From Planctomycetota bacterium (GTDB lineage Bacteria > Planctomycetota > UBA1135 > UBA2386), in contig JACKIC010000002.1 of the NCBI GenBank assembly GCA_020638655.1, forward strand, positions 124,001-188,000: a DNA stretch of 64,000 nucleotides. The letters are read 5' to 3'. Position 1 is the first letter of the stretch. The number at the start of each line of letters is the position of its first letter. Made by a program: the position numbers and the translations under genes. The notes beneath the pieces are model-generated. The model was not told the origin of the DNA. It searched no databases and was given only the letters and a program-made list of their open reading frames with translations. Positions 10,180 through 18,639 of the stretch are shown here, piece by piece.

Positions 10180-11583
10180 TCACAGGCCCAGGCGCCCGTG
10201 CACCGCGTTGCTGGCGCCGCCGACGCCGTTCGGCGCCGCGGCGTCGAGCACGAACGCCTGCGAGTAGATCGCGATGTCGAGGAACGCGGTCGAGCTCGGG
10301 AAGCTCAGCGACTGCGTGCCCGAGCCGTTCGGGAACACCAGGAACACCGACGCGTCGGGGCTGACCTCGAGGCCGCAGCCGCCGAGCCCGAACGGGCCGA
10401 GGTCGGCCGGCAGGTCGCCGAGGGCCCAGCTCGAGTTCGACAGGCCGTGCATGAACACGCCGAAGCTCGCCACCGGCGCGCCCACGAGGTCGAGCTGGTA
10501 GGGGTTGCCGAGCACCGGGGTCGTGGTCGGGCTCAGCGTCGGCACGCCGGCGCTGGTCGCGCAGCCGCGGCCGAAGCGCGCGGCGATCGCGGTGCTGGCG
10601 CCGCTGTACAGCCACGTCGAGTTGATCGGGTTGGTGCCCGGGCCGCTGCCACCGAAGTAGTAGGTCAGGTGGTTGAGCGGGTTGTAGGCCATGTAGGCCT
10701 CGGTGATGCGCGGCGAGCCGGTGCTGGCCACGGCGGTCCAGTCGTTGCCGTCGTATTCCCAGGTGATGGTCTGCGCGCCGGCGGCGGTGTAGCCGCCGTA
10801 GACGATCACGCGGCCGCGCGCCTCGTCGTAGGTGCAGCCGGTGCGGTAGCCGGTCTGCGGCGCGTTCGCGGTCGGCACCAGGCGCCAGTCGACGCCGTCG
10901 TACTCGTAGGTGGTGCGGTAGTCGGTGCCGGGCGCCGTGCCGTTCCAGCCGCCGAACATGACGGTGACGCCGCGCGCCGCGTCGTAGGCCATCGCCGGGG
11001 ATTCGAGCCCGGGCGGGGTCGTCGCCGTGATCGCCTGGGTCCAATCGGTGCCGTCGTACTCCCAGGTCTGATCGCCGCCGGCGGTGCCGATCGTCGAACC
11101 GCTCTGCGTGCCGTAGAGCACGGTGACGCCGCGGCGCGAGTCGTAGGCCATCGAGTAGAACGCGCGCGGGCTCGGCGCGTTCTGGGTCACGACCTGCTGC
11201 CAGTCGACGCCGTTCCATTCCCACGTGTCGTTGGCGGTCGCCGTGGTCGTCGGCGAGCGGCCGCCGAACGTGACGATGCGCGCGCGGCGCGAGTCGTAGA
11301 CCATGCGGTGGCCCCAGCGCGGCGGCGGCGTGGTCACCGGCGTGAGCTGCGTCCAGGTGACGCCGTCGAACGACCAGGTGTCGTCGAGCACCGCAGTCGG
11401 CGTCGACTGCAGGCCGCCGTAGGTCACCAGTCCGCCTTGCACGGGGTGGAAGGCGATGGCGCCCTGGCGGCGCACCTGGGTGGTGTTGGGGAACGGGTTG
11501 GGGGTGAGCTCGACCCAGGTCTGGGCCGAAGTGGCCGCGGCGAGCGTCGCGGCGCAGAGGGTGAAGAGGGGTGTCTGGTTCAT
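10180..11583 (-). CDS. Secreted kelch-like repeat protein with shared C-terminal module
   Basis: 467 residues, signal peptide ending SAQ near residue 21. About six repeats of roughly 50 residues follow, each pairing a MAYD(S/A)RRG..V.(F/Y)GG segment with a TWEYDG.DW segment; this is the kelch/galactose-oxidase beta-propeller pattern. From about residue 335 there is a Cys-containing tail (GRGCATSAGVPTLSP ... GNPYQLDLVGAPVASFGVF) of the kind that ends several exported proteins here. It probably acts as a surface or periplasmic binding protein. The start is supported by the signal peptide and a TAGACT box 12 bases upstream. Confidence 0.85.
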   Translation of the reverse strand: MNQTPLFTLCAATLAAATSAQTWVELTPNPFPNTTQVRRQGAIAFHPVQGGLVTYGGLQSTPTAVLDDTWSFDGVTWTQLTPVTTPPPRWGHRMVYDSRRARIVTFGGRSPTTTATANDTWEWNGVDWQQVVTQNAPSPRAFYSMAYDSRRGVTVLYGTQSGSTIGTAGGDQTWEYDGTDWTQAITATTPPGLESPAMAYDAARGVTVMFGGWNGTAPGTDYRTTYEYDGVDWRLVPTANAPQTGYRTGCTYDEARGRVIVYGGYTAAGAQTITWEYDGNDWTAVASTGSPRITEAYMAYNPLNHLTYYFGGSGPGTNPINSTWLYSGASTAIAARFGRGCATSAGVPTLSPTTTPVLGNPYQLDLVGAPVASFGVFMHGLSNSSWALGDLPADLGPFGLGGCGLEVSPDASVFLVFPNGSGTQSLSFPSSTAFLDIAIYSQAFVLDAAAPNGVGGASNAVHGRLGL

Positions 11584-11595
11584 TGGTGGGGCGGG

Positions 11596-11601
11596 AGTCT
11601 A
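11596..11601 (-). promoter_or_regulatory. -10-like box TAGACT upstream of kelch-like gene
   Basis: The hexamer ends 12 bases before the ATG at 11583, leaving a leader of about five bases or fewer. Confidence 0.5.
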
Positions 11602-11609
11602 GCCGCACC

Positions 11610-12065
11610 TCACGCCGAATGACGATGCCGCAACTGTCGATGCGCACACGCGACAACCAGGGCGGCGAGGCCTGCGCACGCGGCGTAGTAGAACAGCGTC
11701 CACGTCGCGGATACGCCGCGCAGCATCCCGGGTCCGGTGGCCAGCGAGCCGATCATCGACGCGAGCGCGATCAGCGACAGCAGCAGGCTCGCGGGGCGCA
11801 CGGCCTGCCGCGAGCTCGGCGTCGAGGTCTCGGCGAGCGCCATCACCGCGACCAGCATGCTCGTGCTCAGGCAGGTGAAGCCGGCCGACGACTGCCAGCC
11901 CGGTGGCCCGGAGAGCTGCCCCCACAGCCGTTCGAACTCGACCATCGTCCAGGGCCGCATCGTGCAGATCGTGACCACCGCGGCGCTCACGAACAGGATC
12001 ATGCGCCAGCGCGGGTGTTCGGGGCGCGAGGGGAGACGACGCTCGGGATCGGGTGCGAACCGCAT
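11610..12065 (-). CDS. Small membrane protein, unassigned
   Basis: 151 residues with about four hydrophobic segments (MILFVSAAVVTICTM, AGFTCLSTSMLVAVMALA, SLLLSLIALASMIGSLA and YYAACAGLAALVVACA). The N-terminus is Arg/Pro-rich and the C-terminus ends in a His/Arg tail. I recognise no family. A TAGACT box 9 bases upstream supports the start. It is divergent from the gene at 12190, with a strong hairpin in the shared region. Nothing in it suggests a catalytic role. Confidence 0.65.
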   Translation of the reverse strand: MRFAPDPERRLPSRPEHPRWRMILFVSAAVVTICTMRPWTMVEFERLWGQLSGPPGWQSSAGFTCLSTSMLVAVMALAETSTPSSRQAVRPASLLLSLIALASMIGSLATGPGMLRGVSATWTLFYYAACAGLAALVVACAHRQLRHRHSA

Positions 12066-12074
12066 GCGGGACGG

Positions 12075-12080
12075 AGTCTA
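12075..12080 (-). promoter_or_regulatory. -10-like box TAGACT, leaderless start of small membrane gene
   Basis: The hexamer ends 9 bases before the ATG at 12065. Confidence 0.5.
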
Positions 12081-12122
12081 CCAACCCCGGGCAGGTTCGG
12101 CAGGGTGGCCTTGCCATGGCTG

Positions 12123-12147
12123 CTTGCGCCGCGGTTCGCGGCGCAAG
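12123..12147. repeat. 11-bp perfect inverted repeat between divergent genes
   Basis: CTTGCGCCGCG, a GTT spacer, then the exact reverse complement. It sits between the divergent starts at 12065 and 12190, 42 bases upstream of the latter, so it is not a terminator of a gene I can see. It could be an operator or a 5'-UTR hairpin of the plus-strand gene. Confidence 0.55.
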
Positions 12148-12189
12148 ACCAAGGAGCACGCCTCCGAATGCCGAAAACCCCGGTCGACG

Positions 12190-13038
12190 ATGAGCAGCGA
12201 AGACGATTGGGAACCCCTGCCCGATGCGGCGCAGAGCGCGCACCCCGGCGAACGCGTCGAGGTCGCGGCGCGCCCGGTGCCGCCGCCCGCTGCGCCGGCG
12301 ATGGCGCCGGGGCGCGACATCGCCGCCGACGTGGCCTTGCGCGCGCTGCACAACCGCATCGCCAAGGCGCCGCCGTCGGCGAGCCTCGTCGCGCAGGTGA
12401 TGCGGCGCGAGCAGGAAGCCGAGCGGCAGCGCGCCGCGAGCGCGGCGAGCCGGCCTGCGCCACGGCCGGCTCCGACGAGCCCGCCGCCGGCCGTTGCCAC
12501 TGCGCCGGAGTTCGCCGCGCCGCCGCTCGGGCCCGAGGACGAGGCCTGGTTCTCGGGGCTGCCCGCCGCCGAGCAGGAACGGCTGCGGCTGGCCTGGTCG
12601 CGCCAGGAGCAACGCCTGCAGCTCGACACCCCGTGGCGGCGCCGCGGCCAGAACCGCCGGTCGGCCGCGGCGCTGGCGGTGTTCGCCGCGGTCGCGGTGC
12701 TCGGCGGCGCGTCGGCATGGCTCGCGCTCGGTGCGGGCGGCGTCTGCGCGGTCTGGTGGCGCAACAAGCGCCCGGACTGGCTCGGCGACGCGGCCGCCGC
12801 GATCACGTGCTTCTTCGTCGCGCACGCGATCTCGGCGTGCGTCAACGGTGGCGTGTCGCCGTCGGTGGTGTTCGACTCGCTGCTGGTGACGGCGCTCTCG
12901 GCGCTGATCGGCTACGAGGGGGAGATGCGCGCCTCGGGCGGCTTCGTCGAGGGGCCGCGGCCCGGTGAGATCGCCGGGGACGAGCGCGAGGCGCGCGAGC
13001 AGACGAAGGCTGGGTCCGGTCGACCGTCGGCTGGTTGA
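12190..13038 (+). CDS. Membrane protein with Pro/Ala-rich cytoplasmic region, unassigned
   Basis: 282 residues from MSSEDDWEPLPDAAQ. Residues 1-110 are Pro/Ala-rich with a predicted helix (AADVALRALHNRIAKAPP). A motif LGPEDEAWFSGLPAAEQERLRLAWSRQ follows in outline, then two to three hydrophobic segments from about residue 160 to 235, and an acidic/basic hydrophilic tail. The N-terminal part looks like a soluble anchor domain. No catalytic motif or known family is recognised. The start was chosen because the in-frame region upstream reads as the antisense of the divergent gene. Confidence 0.6.
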   Translation: MSSEDDWEPLPDAAQSAHPGERVEVAARPVPPPAAPAMAPGRDIAADVALRALHNRIAKAPPSASLVAQVMRREQEAERQRAASAASRPAPRPAPTSPPPAVATAPEFAAPPLGPEDEAWFSGLPAAEQERLRLAWSRQEQRLQLDTPWRRRGQNRRSAAALAVFAAVAVLGGASAWLALGAGGVCAVWWRNKRPDWLGDAAAAITCFFVAHAISACVNGGVSPSVVFDSLLVTALSALIGYEGEMRASGGFVEGPRPGEIAGDEREAREQTKAGSGRPSAG

Positions 13039-13152
13039 CCGTCGGCGCGACGCCGTTGGTCTGCGCGTAGCCGCGCGGTGTGCCCGGGTCGAGGCACGCG
13101 CCCTGCACGTTGAACGCGACCTGGATCGCCGCAGGAATCAGGAGCGAGAGCG

Positions 13153-14274
13153 TCAGGGCACACTTACCCGGATGCGCTGCCGTTCGCCGCTGCGCAAGGA
13201 CACGGCCTCGACGTGTGGGGTCCGGCCGTCGCGGCGCACCTCGAACTGCCAGGCGCCCGCGGCCACCGGTACTTCGGGCCATGCCGGACCGACGCCGGGC
13301 AGCAGGTCCAGGCCGCGGAACACCTCGCCTTGTTGTTCGACGAGCCACTGCCGGCTCACGTCCGGACCGCCCGGCACCCGCAGGGACAGCCCGATCGACG
13401 GCGTGCCCGGCACGAGCAGCTTGCCGTAGGCGTCGACGACCTCGAACTCGGGGATGCAGCCGGCCTCGAGCGGCACGTCCTCGACGAAGCCGTTGCTGCC
13501 GGTCAGCGCGAAGACGTGCGTGTAGGGAAGGAATGGCAGCACGGTGCCCTTGGCGTCGACGGCGAGCACGCGGATGCCGTAGTCGCCGGGCGCCAGCGTC
13601 GGCAGCGTGTACCGGCCGTCCTCGGCCGTGGCGCGGCGCGACCACAGCGGCTTGCCGTTCCACCAGTCGGTGTCGCGTGCGCCGGGACCGAGCTGGAATG
13701 CCTCGACGCGCGCGGTCGAGACCGGCTGCAGGGCGGTGTCGTGCACGTGCAGGGTGATGCCGGCGGCGACCGCGGCCTTGTTCAGTTCGACGGTGACCAC
13801 GGCCGGCTGCGGCTCGGCGGGTGGGGCGACGAAGTCGATCCGGTGCCACGGTTCGTAGCCCTGCGCCTCGACCAGCAGCTCGCCGCGCGTGCCCGCAGGC
13901 ACGTCGACCTCGGTCGACCCGGTGCGGCTGCGCAGCTCCATGCCGCCCCCGGGCAGCCGCAGGTTGACGCGGAACTCGGGCACCGGCTGCCGCGTGAGCG
14001 CGTCGACGACCACGAGCTGGAACGGGCGGGCCGCCGCCGGCGCGCCGGGTTGCGGCCCGTCCGCCGGGGCCGCGGCCGGCGCGGTGGGCTCTTCGGACGG
14101 CGCGGTCGGTGTCGCCTCCAGTCGCTCGCTGGCCGCGGGCGCGGTCGCGCTGGGTTGTTCGCCGGGCGCCGCGGCGACGTCTTCGGGCAACGCGGGGGCC
14201 TGGGTGTTGCCGCGCCAGAGCCACACGCCGAGCGCGAGGGCGAGCAGCAGGAGCGTGACGACGACGGCGCGCAT
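13153..14274 (-). CDS. Membrane-anchored carboxypeptidase-regulatory-like protein
   Basis: 373 residues. One N-terminal transmembrane anchor (AVVVTLLLLALALGVWLW) is followed by a Pro/Ala/Glu-rich linker to about residue 85. Two or more beta-sandwich units resembling carboxypeptidase-regulatory/Cna-B domains come next: VVVDALTRQPVPEFRVNL, ATAEDGRYTLPTLAPGDYGIRVLA and LRSGERQRIRVSV. The pattern of DGRYTLPTLAPGDY is diagnostic of the fold. It is probably an envelope structural or binding protein. The much longer protein at 43299-45866 has the same layout, so the two are likely one family. It is followed on the same strand, upstream, by the ArsB/NhaD-like transporter. Confidence 0.75.
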   Translation of the reverse strand: MRAVVVTLLLLALALGVWLWRGNTQAPALPEDVAAAPGEQPSATAPAASERLEATPTAPSEEPTAPAAAPADGPQPGAPAAARPFQLVVVDALTRQPVPEFRVNLRLPGGGMELRSRTGSTEVDVPAGTRGELLVEAQGYEPWHRIDFVAPPAEPQPAVVTVELNKAAVAAGITLHVHDTALQPVSTARVEAFQLGPGARDTDWWNGKPLWSRRATAEDGRYTLPTLAPGDYGIRVLAVDAKGTVLPFLPYTHVFALTGSNGFVEDVPLEAGCIPEFEVVDAYGKLLVPGTPSIGLSLRVPGGPDVSRQWLVEQQGEVFRGLDLLPGVGPAWPEVPVAAGAWQFEVRRDGRTPHVEAVSLRSGERQRIRVSVP

Positions 14275-14306
14275 CGGCGCATCGTGCCGCAACGGCCGGC
14301 CGCGGG

Positions 14307-15527
14307 CTAGCTCCGCAGCCACAGCCAGCCGGCGGCGATCGCCAGCGTGACGACCGCGATCGGCGCTCCGGTGCGCAGGTGTTCGCGCGTCCAGCTGCCG
14401 CGCACCGGCGCGACGCCGAGGCGCGACGCCTGCTCGACGACGATCAGGTTGGCGATCGACCCGACCAGCAGCAGGTTGCCGGCGAGCGTGGTCGCGAGCG
14501 CCAGGATCGCGCCGCTCATGGGGTGCACGGCCTCGGGCAGCAGCAGCATCGTCAGCGGCACGTTCGAGATCAGGTTCGAGCCGACCACCGCGGCGCCGAA
14601 CAGCATGGCCGGGTGCCGGCAGTCCAGGCCGCTGTCGCGCAGGCCGTCGAACGCCGCCGCGGCGTGCCCCGCGGCGCGGAACGCGTCGTTGACCATGAAC
14701 AGGCCCGCGAACAGCACCAGCAGCTGCCAGTCGACGAGGCCCATGATGCGGCTCGTGGTCAGGCGCCGCGACAGCAGCAGCAGGCCGGCGGCCGCGAGCG
14801 CCAGCACTTCGTGGGGCAGCGGCGAGAGGCACAGCGCCGCGACCAGGGCCAGCAGCACCGCGAGCCCCTTCGTGGTCTGCCAGCGGTCGAACGGCGGATC
14901 GTCGCCTGTGCTGGCCGACACCTCGCGGTGGAAGCGGCCGCGGTAGTGTCGCGCGAGCAGCCACCACGTCGCCAGCAGCCCGAGCCCCGCCGGCACGCCG
15001 CCGTCGAGCAGGTACGGCGCGAACGGCAGGTCGAGCGCCTGGCCGATCAGCAGGTTCTGCGGGTTGCCGATCAGGGTCGCCGCCGAGCCGACGTTGGCGG
15101 CGGCGGCGAGACCGAGCAGGAACGGCACGGAATCGAGGTTCCGCCGCCTGCAGACATCGACGAGCACGGGCGCAATCGCGACGCAGACGACGTCGTTGGT
15201 CAGCACCGCGGCCAGCGCGCCCACGGTGAACACGAGCTCGAGCAGCAGCCGCTCGGGCGACGTCGGCCGCGCCGCGAGCCTGCGCGTGACCAGCGCGTAG
15301 AAACCGCCCAGCCGCAGTTGCGCCGAGACGATCATCAGGCCGAACAACAGACCGATCGTGCCGACGTCGATCGCTTGCCACGCCGCGGCCGTGGTGGTCG
15401 CGCCGCCCGCGACCAGCGCGATGCCGCCGAGCAGTGCCGCGCCCGTGCGGTCGAGCTGCAGGCCCGGCACACGGCCGAGCAGCATCACGCCGTAGACGCA
15501 CAGGAAGACCACGAGCGGCAGGTCCAA
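14307..15527 (-). CDS. ArsB/NhaD-superfamily (CitMHS-like) membrane transporter
   Basis: 406 residues, about 11 hydrophobic segments, TTG start. The conserved loops of the ion transporter superfamily are visible: AVLTNDVVCVAIAPVLVDVC near residue 115 and AAAANVGSAATLIGNPQNLLIG near 150, with the mirrored repeat VVGSNLISNVPLTMLLLP and TLAGNLLLVGSIANLIV in the C-terminal half. These T-N-D and N-P-x-N signatures bind the ion or substrate. The substrate could be arsenite, Na+/H+ or a carboxylate; the sequence does not decide. A TAGCGT box 9 bases upstream supports the TTG start. Confidence 0.85.
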   Translation of the reverse strand: MDLPLVVFLCVYGVMLLGRVPGLQLDRTGAALLGGIALVAGGATTTAAAWQAIDVGTIGLLFGLMIVSAQLRLGGFYALVTRRLAARPTSPERLLLELVFTVGALAAVLTNDVVCVAIAPVLVDVCRRRNLDSVPFLLGLAAAANVGSAATLIGNPQNLLIGQALDLPFAPYLLDGGVPAGLGLLATWWLLARHYRGRFHREVSASTGDDPPFDRWQTTKGLAVLLALVAALCLSPLPHEVLALAAAGLLLLSRRLTTSRIMGLVDWQLLVLFAGLFMVNDAFRAAGHAAAAFDGLRDSGLDCRHPAMLFGAAVVGSNLISNVPLTMLLLPEAVHPMSGAILALATTLAGNLLLVGSIANLIVVEQASRLGVAPVRGSWTREHLRTGAPIAVVTLAIAAGWLWLRS

Positions 15528-15536
15528 GCGGCGCGA

Positions 15537-15542
15537 ACGCTA
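15537..15542 (-). promoter_or_regulatory. -10-like box TAGCGT, near-leaderless start of transporter
   Basis: The hexamer ends 9 bases before the TTG at 15527. It is the main reason to accept that non-ATG start. Confidence 0.45.
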
Positions 15543-15562
15543 CCGCCGCGGCCCCGTCGTTC

Positions 15563-16342
15563 CTACGTGGCGTCGCCGAGGCACGCGCGCGCGGCCGCGA
15601 GCAGCGCCGGCCCGCTCGCCGCGATCGCGCTGCCGTCGCTGCCCAGGTGCAACGGCGCGCCCCGCCAGTCGGTGAGCACCCCGCCGGCCTCGGTCAGCAG
15701 CGGCACCAGCGCGCACCAGTCGTAGGGTTGCAGACCCCGGTCGACCACGAGGTCGGCGCCGCCCATCGCGACGAACGCGTAGGCGAGGCAGTCGGCGCCG
15801 TAGCTGGTCCACTGCGCGGCGCCGCGCAGCCGTCGGTGGCCTTCGTGCCCGAGCAGCGGGTCGGGCGTCGTGCAGTAGAGAACGGCGTCTTCGAGGAGCC
15901 GTTCGGGGCGCGTGTGGATGCGCGCGCCGTCGTGGAACGCGCCGAGCCCCTGCGCCGCGGACCAGCGTTCGCCGAGCGCGGGCGCATCGAGCACCCCGAC
16001 GACCGGGACGCCGCGGTGCATGAGCCCGATCAGCGTACCGAACAGCGGATTGCCGGTCGCGAACGCCTTGGTGCCGTCGATCGGATCGAGCACCCAGAGC
16101 CATTCGGCGTCGGGGCGATCGGGTCCCTCCTCCTCGCCGAACACGCCGTGCGCGGGGAACGCCGCGGCGATGCGTTCGCGCAGCGCGCGTTCGATCGCGC
16201 GGTCGGCGGCGGTGACCGGCGTGCGGTCGGCCTTGGCGTCGACGCTCGTCAGGGAGCGGAAGTGGGCCTTGGCGATCGGGCGCGCGAGGTCGGCGAGTTC
16301 GCCGGCGAACTTCAGCAAGCGCGGCAGTTCGGGTGATCCCAT
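15563..16342 (-). CDS. hisN: Inositol monophosphatase family enzyme, histidinol-phosphatase-like
   Basis: 259 residues. The metal-binding motifs of the family are complete: GEEEG with the Glu near residue 71, LWVLDPIDGTKAFATG near 83-98, and the second site GGADLVVDRGLQPYDWCALVPL near 193-213 with the WD-type Asp. The sub-pattern WVLDPIDGTKAF(A/I).G.P.FGTLI is typical of HisN-like histidinol-phosphatases more than of inositol or 3'-phosphoadenosine phosphatases. If so, it performs the penultimate step of histidine synthesis. No other his gene is nearby, so the gene symbol is provisional. A TAGCAC box lies 7 bases upstream of the ATG. Confidence 0.8.
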   Translation of the reverse strand: MGSPELPRLLKFAGELADLARPIAKAHFRSLTSVDAKADRTPVTAADRAIERALRERIAAAFPAHGVFGEEEGPDRPDAEWLWVLDPIDGTKAFATGNPLFGTLIGLMHRGVPVVGVLDAPALGERWSAAQGLGAFHDGARIHTRPERLLEDAVLYCTTPDPLLGHEGHRRLRGAAQWTSYGADCLAYAFVAMGGADLVVDRGLQPYDWCALVPLLTEAGGVLTDWRGAPLHLGSDGSAIAASGPALLAAARACLGDAT

Positions 16343-16349
16343 GCGCGCA

Positions 16350-16355
16350 GTGCTA
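16350..16355 (-). promoter_or_regulatory. -10-like box TAGCAC upstream of hisN-like gene
   Basis: The hexamer ends 7 bases before the ATG at 16342. It lacks the final T of the TANNNT pattern. Confidence 0.35.
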
Positions 16356-16464
16356 CCGCGCGGGCACCTCGAGCGTCAACGGCGGTCCGCGGCGGTCGTC
16401 GCGGGGTTGGTGCATCTGGGGCGAGATCGGGTTCGCGAAACCCGCGGCGCGGCGGGAACGCCGG

Positions 16465-16470
16465 TAGCAT
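16465..16470 (+). promoter_or_regulatory. -10-like box TAGCAT, leaderless GTG start
   Basis: The hexamer ends 8 bases before GTG 16479 and favours that start over the internal ATG at 16503. Confidence 0.45.
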
Positions 16471-16478
16471 GGTCGGTC

Positions 16479-16790
16479 GTGTCCGAGAACGAAGACCGGA
16501 GAATGTGGGTGGTGCGGCTGCCGGATCCCGCCGAGGGGCTGCCGTCGACGCCGAGTCGTCGGCCCTTGACGCGCGCCCAACACGCGGCGAACAACGTGCG
16601 GCTGGGCGAGCGCACCTACAGCCGGTTCGGGATCGGCCTCGGCATCGCGCTGATCGTGCCGTTCGGGTGGGCATGGTGGCGCATCCTGCGCAACCAACCG
16701 CTCCTGTTGGGAGCGCTGGTGCTCGCGCTCGTCTGGGCCGCGTGGCGCGTGCGTCGCGCCGGTCGCCGGCGCCGGCCGCGTGGTCAGTGA
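16479..16790 (+). CDS. Small membrane protein, unassigned
   Basis: 103 residues from GTG (MSENEDRRMWVVRLPDPAEG). The N-terminal half is polar with a conserved-looking LTRAQHAANNVRLGERTYSR segment in outline. Two transmembrane segments follow (FGIGLGIALIVPFGWAWW and PLLLGALVLALVWAAWRV), and the tail is Arg-rich (RRAGRRRRPRGQ). The Arg tail and two helices suggest an inner-membrane protein with a cytoplasmic C-terminus. No family is recognised. Its last 7 bases overlap the 3' end of the opposing deiminase-like gene. Confidence 0.65.
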   Translation: MSENEDRRMWVVRLPDPAEGLPSTPSRRPLTRAQHAANNVRLGERTYSRFGIGLGIALIVPFGWAWWRILRNQPLLLGALVLALVWAAWRVRRAGRRRRPRGQ

Positions 16791-18592
16791 CCGAGCACGA
16801 GCGTGAGCCCGTTCGAGGCCGCCCAGCCCGCGCCGGTGGCGAGCGGATCGAACGGGATCCACGCCTGCGCGTGCAGCGTCGCGCCGCAGAGCACCGGATC
16901 GTCGGGCAGCGCGACCGGCAGTTGCCAATGGCCGGCGGCGTCGGTCGCGGCGAAGAAGCCGCTGTTGGCGAGCACCAGCATCGTGCCGCCGTCGAACGGC
17001 GTCGCCGCCTGCTGGTCGCCCAGCAGCATCAAGAACGTGCTCGCGGGCAGCGCCTGCTGCAGTGCCACGGTCAGCGTCGCGCCGAGCACCGGCGGGTTGG
17101 CACCGAGCTGGGGCACGCCGAGGCTGCCGGCCTTGCCGGCGCCGTAGGGCGTGGCGAGGGCCTGGCAGCCGGTGCCGTTGATCGCGAAGTCGTTGTCGCT
17201 GACGTCGCTGCCGGTGCGGCCCTGCGCGTCGCGCGCGACCACGCGCAGGCGCGCGGCGGGCGCGTAGAGGTCGGGCACGTTCCAGGTCCAGCTGCCCGTG
17301 TGCGGCAGGTTGCTCGCGAGCGTGTACGGAAACGACGCCCCGCCGTTGACCGACAGCTGCAGATCGACACCCGCGACCTGTTGGTCGTCGTCGGCGTTCC
17401 ACTCGATCGTCACCGGCTGCAGCGGCTGCAGCACCTCGCCACCGTTCGGCGACTTGACGTAGGCGGTCGGCGACAGGCCGCCGCGGTGTGCGGGCACGTG
17501 CATGACGATGCAGTGCATCACGCCCGCGGCGGTGACGATCGCCTGGCAGGGAACCTGCACCACGGTCTTGCCGGGTAGCGCCGCCTGCCACGCCGCGAGC
17601 GCCTGGCCGCTGTACGGCGCGACGGTCGTATTGGTGTAGCTCGGCACGAGCGCGAGGTCGTTGCAGAGCACCATGTTGGTGAACGTGTAGTGCGTGCCGC
17701 CGACGCTGAACGCCGGCACTCGGTGTACGGTGTAGCCCGCGGCCGCGAGCGACACCGCGGCGGCGTCGCAGATCTGGTCCTGCGTCGAGTTCGGCTGCAG
17801 CGGCCAGTCGCTGATCATCACGCCGTGATCGGCGAACACCTGCATCCACATGTCGATGTGCTGCGTGCTGTCGACCGACGTCGGGAACGGCGTGTACAGC
17901 GTCGTGTTGAGGCCCTGGTAGGCCTGCCAGTAGCCGACGATCTGCAGGCTCGTGAGGCCCGGGTTCTCGTTGGCGATCAGCAGCGTGCTGTGCGCGCGGC
18001 CGAGCGCGTCGAGGTGGAAGTTGCCGCCGCCGTGCACGAGCGGGATCTCGTAGACGCGGTGGCCGCGCGCGGCGCCGAAGTGCGCGGGCACGGCGTTGTC
18101 GTTGGGGCGCGGCCGGTTGTAGGTGTGGTCGACGATCGCGCGGCAGTCACCTTCGAAGACGTAGCGCGGGCCGTAGTCGCGGCACCAGATCGTGTCGGTG
18201 GTGCGCACCAGGAACTGCACGCGGCCCATGTTGCAGCCCGCGCTGGTCAGCGCGCTCTGCACGCTCGTCTGCTCGCTGCCCGAGTCGACGTAGCAGTAGA
18301 TGTTCGCGTTGCCCGTGGTCGTGACGTGGTAGGCGATCTGCGTGAGGATCGCGGTCCAGCTCGACGAACCCTCCCAGGCGATCACCAGGCCGTCGCACGG
18401 TTCGTACTCGGCGGCGCAGTGGATCGGCCCGGTGGGCGGCGGGGTCGGCGCATCGGTGCCCGCGAGCGGGTTCGCCGCGAGCCACGCGGCCTCGAGCGGC
18501 GTGAGGTCGCGCGGGATCGGCGCGCCTTCGGGGTAGGTCTGCTGCGCGAGCGCCGCGGCGGCGGGGACGAGGACGGCGAGGAGGCGGTGCAT
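16784..18592 (-). CDS. Secreted agmatine deiminase / peptidylarginine deiminase-like protein with C-terminal extension
   Basis: 602 residues, signal peptide ending AAALAQ. The guanidino-group-modifying fold is visible: TIWCRDYGPRY with Trp136 and Asp139, LVHGGGNFHLDALGRAH near 178-194, TQHIDMWMQV near 240, and the catalytic Cys361 in VMHCIVMHVPA. These are the Asp, His and Cys positions of agmatine deiminase and bacterial-type PAD. After about residue 380 a beta-sandwich (SPNGGEVLQPLQPVTIEWNA) and a planctomycete-type C-terminal module follow. Deimination of arginine derivatives outside the cytoplasm is inferred; most agmatine deiminases are cytoplasmic and about 370 residues long. Confidence 0.82.
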   Translation of the reverse strand: MHRLLAVLVPAAAALAQQTYPEGAPIPRDLTPLEAAWLAANPLAGTDAPTPPPTGPIHCAAEYEPCDGLVIAWEGSSSWTAILTQIAYHVTTTGNANIYCYVDSGSEQTSVQSALTSAGCNMGRVQFLVRTTDTIWCRDYGPRYVFEGDCRAIVDHTYNRPRPNDNAVPAHFGAARGHRVYEIPLVHGGGNFHLDALGRAHSTLLIANENPGLTSLQIVGYWQAYQGLNTTLYTPFPTSVDSTQHIDMWMQVFADHGVMISDWPLQPNSTQDQICDAAAVSLAAAGYTVHRVPAFSVGGTHYTFTNMVLCNDLALVPSYTNTTVAPYSGQALAAWQAALPGKTVVQVPCQAIVTAAGVMHCIVMHVPAHRGGLSPTAYVKSPNGGEVLQPLQPVTIEWNADDDQQVAGVDLQLSVNGGASFPYTLASNLPHTGSWTWNVPDLYAPAARLRVVARDAQGRTGSDVSDNDFAINGTGCQALATPYGAGKAGSLGVPQLGANPPVLGATLTVALQQALPASTFLMLLGDQQAATPFDGGTMLVLANSGFFAATDAAGHWQLPVALPDDPVLCGATLHAQAWIPFDPLATGAGWAASNGLTLVLGH

Positions 18593-18639
18593 GCAGAGGG
18601 AGCGGGGCCCACCCAGGATGCGCGGGCGGGGCCTTTCGC

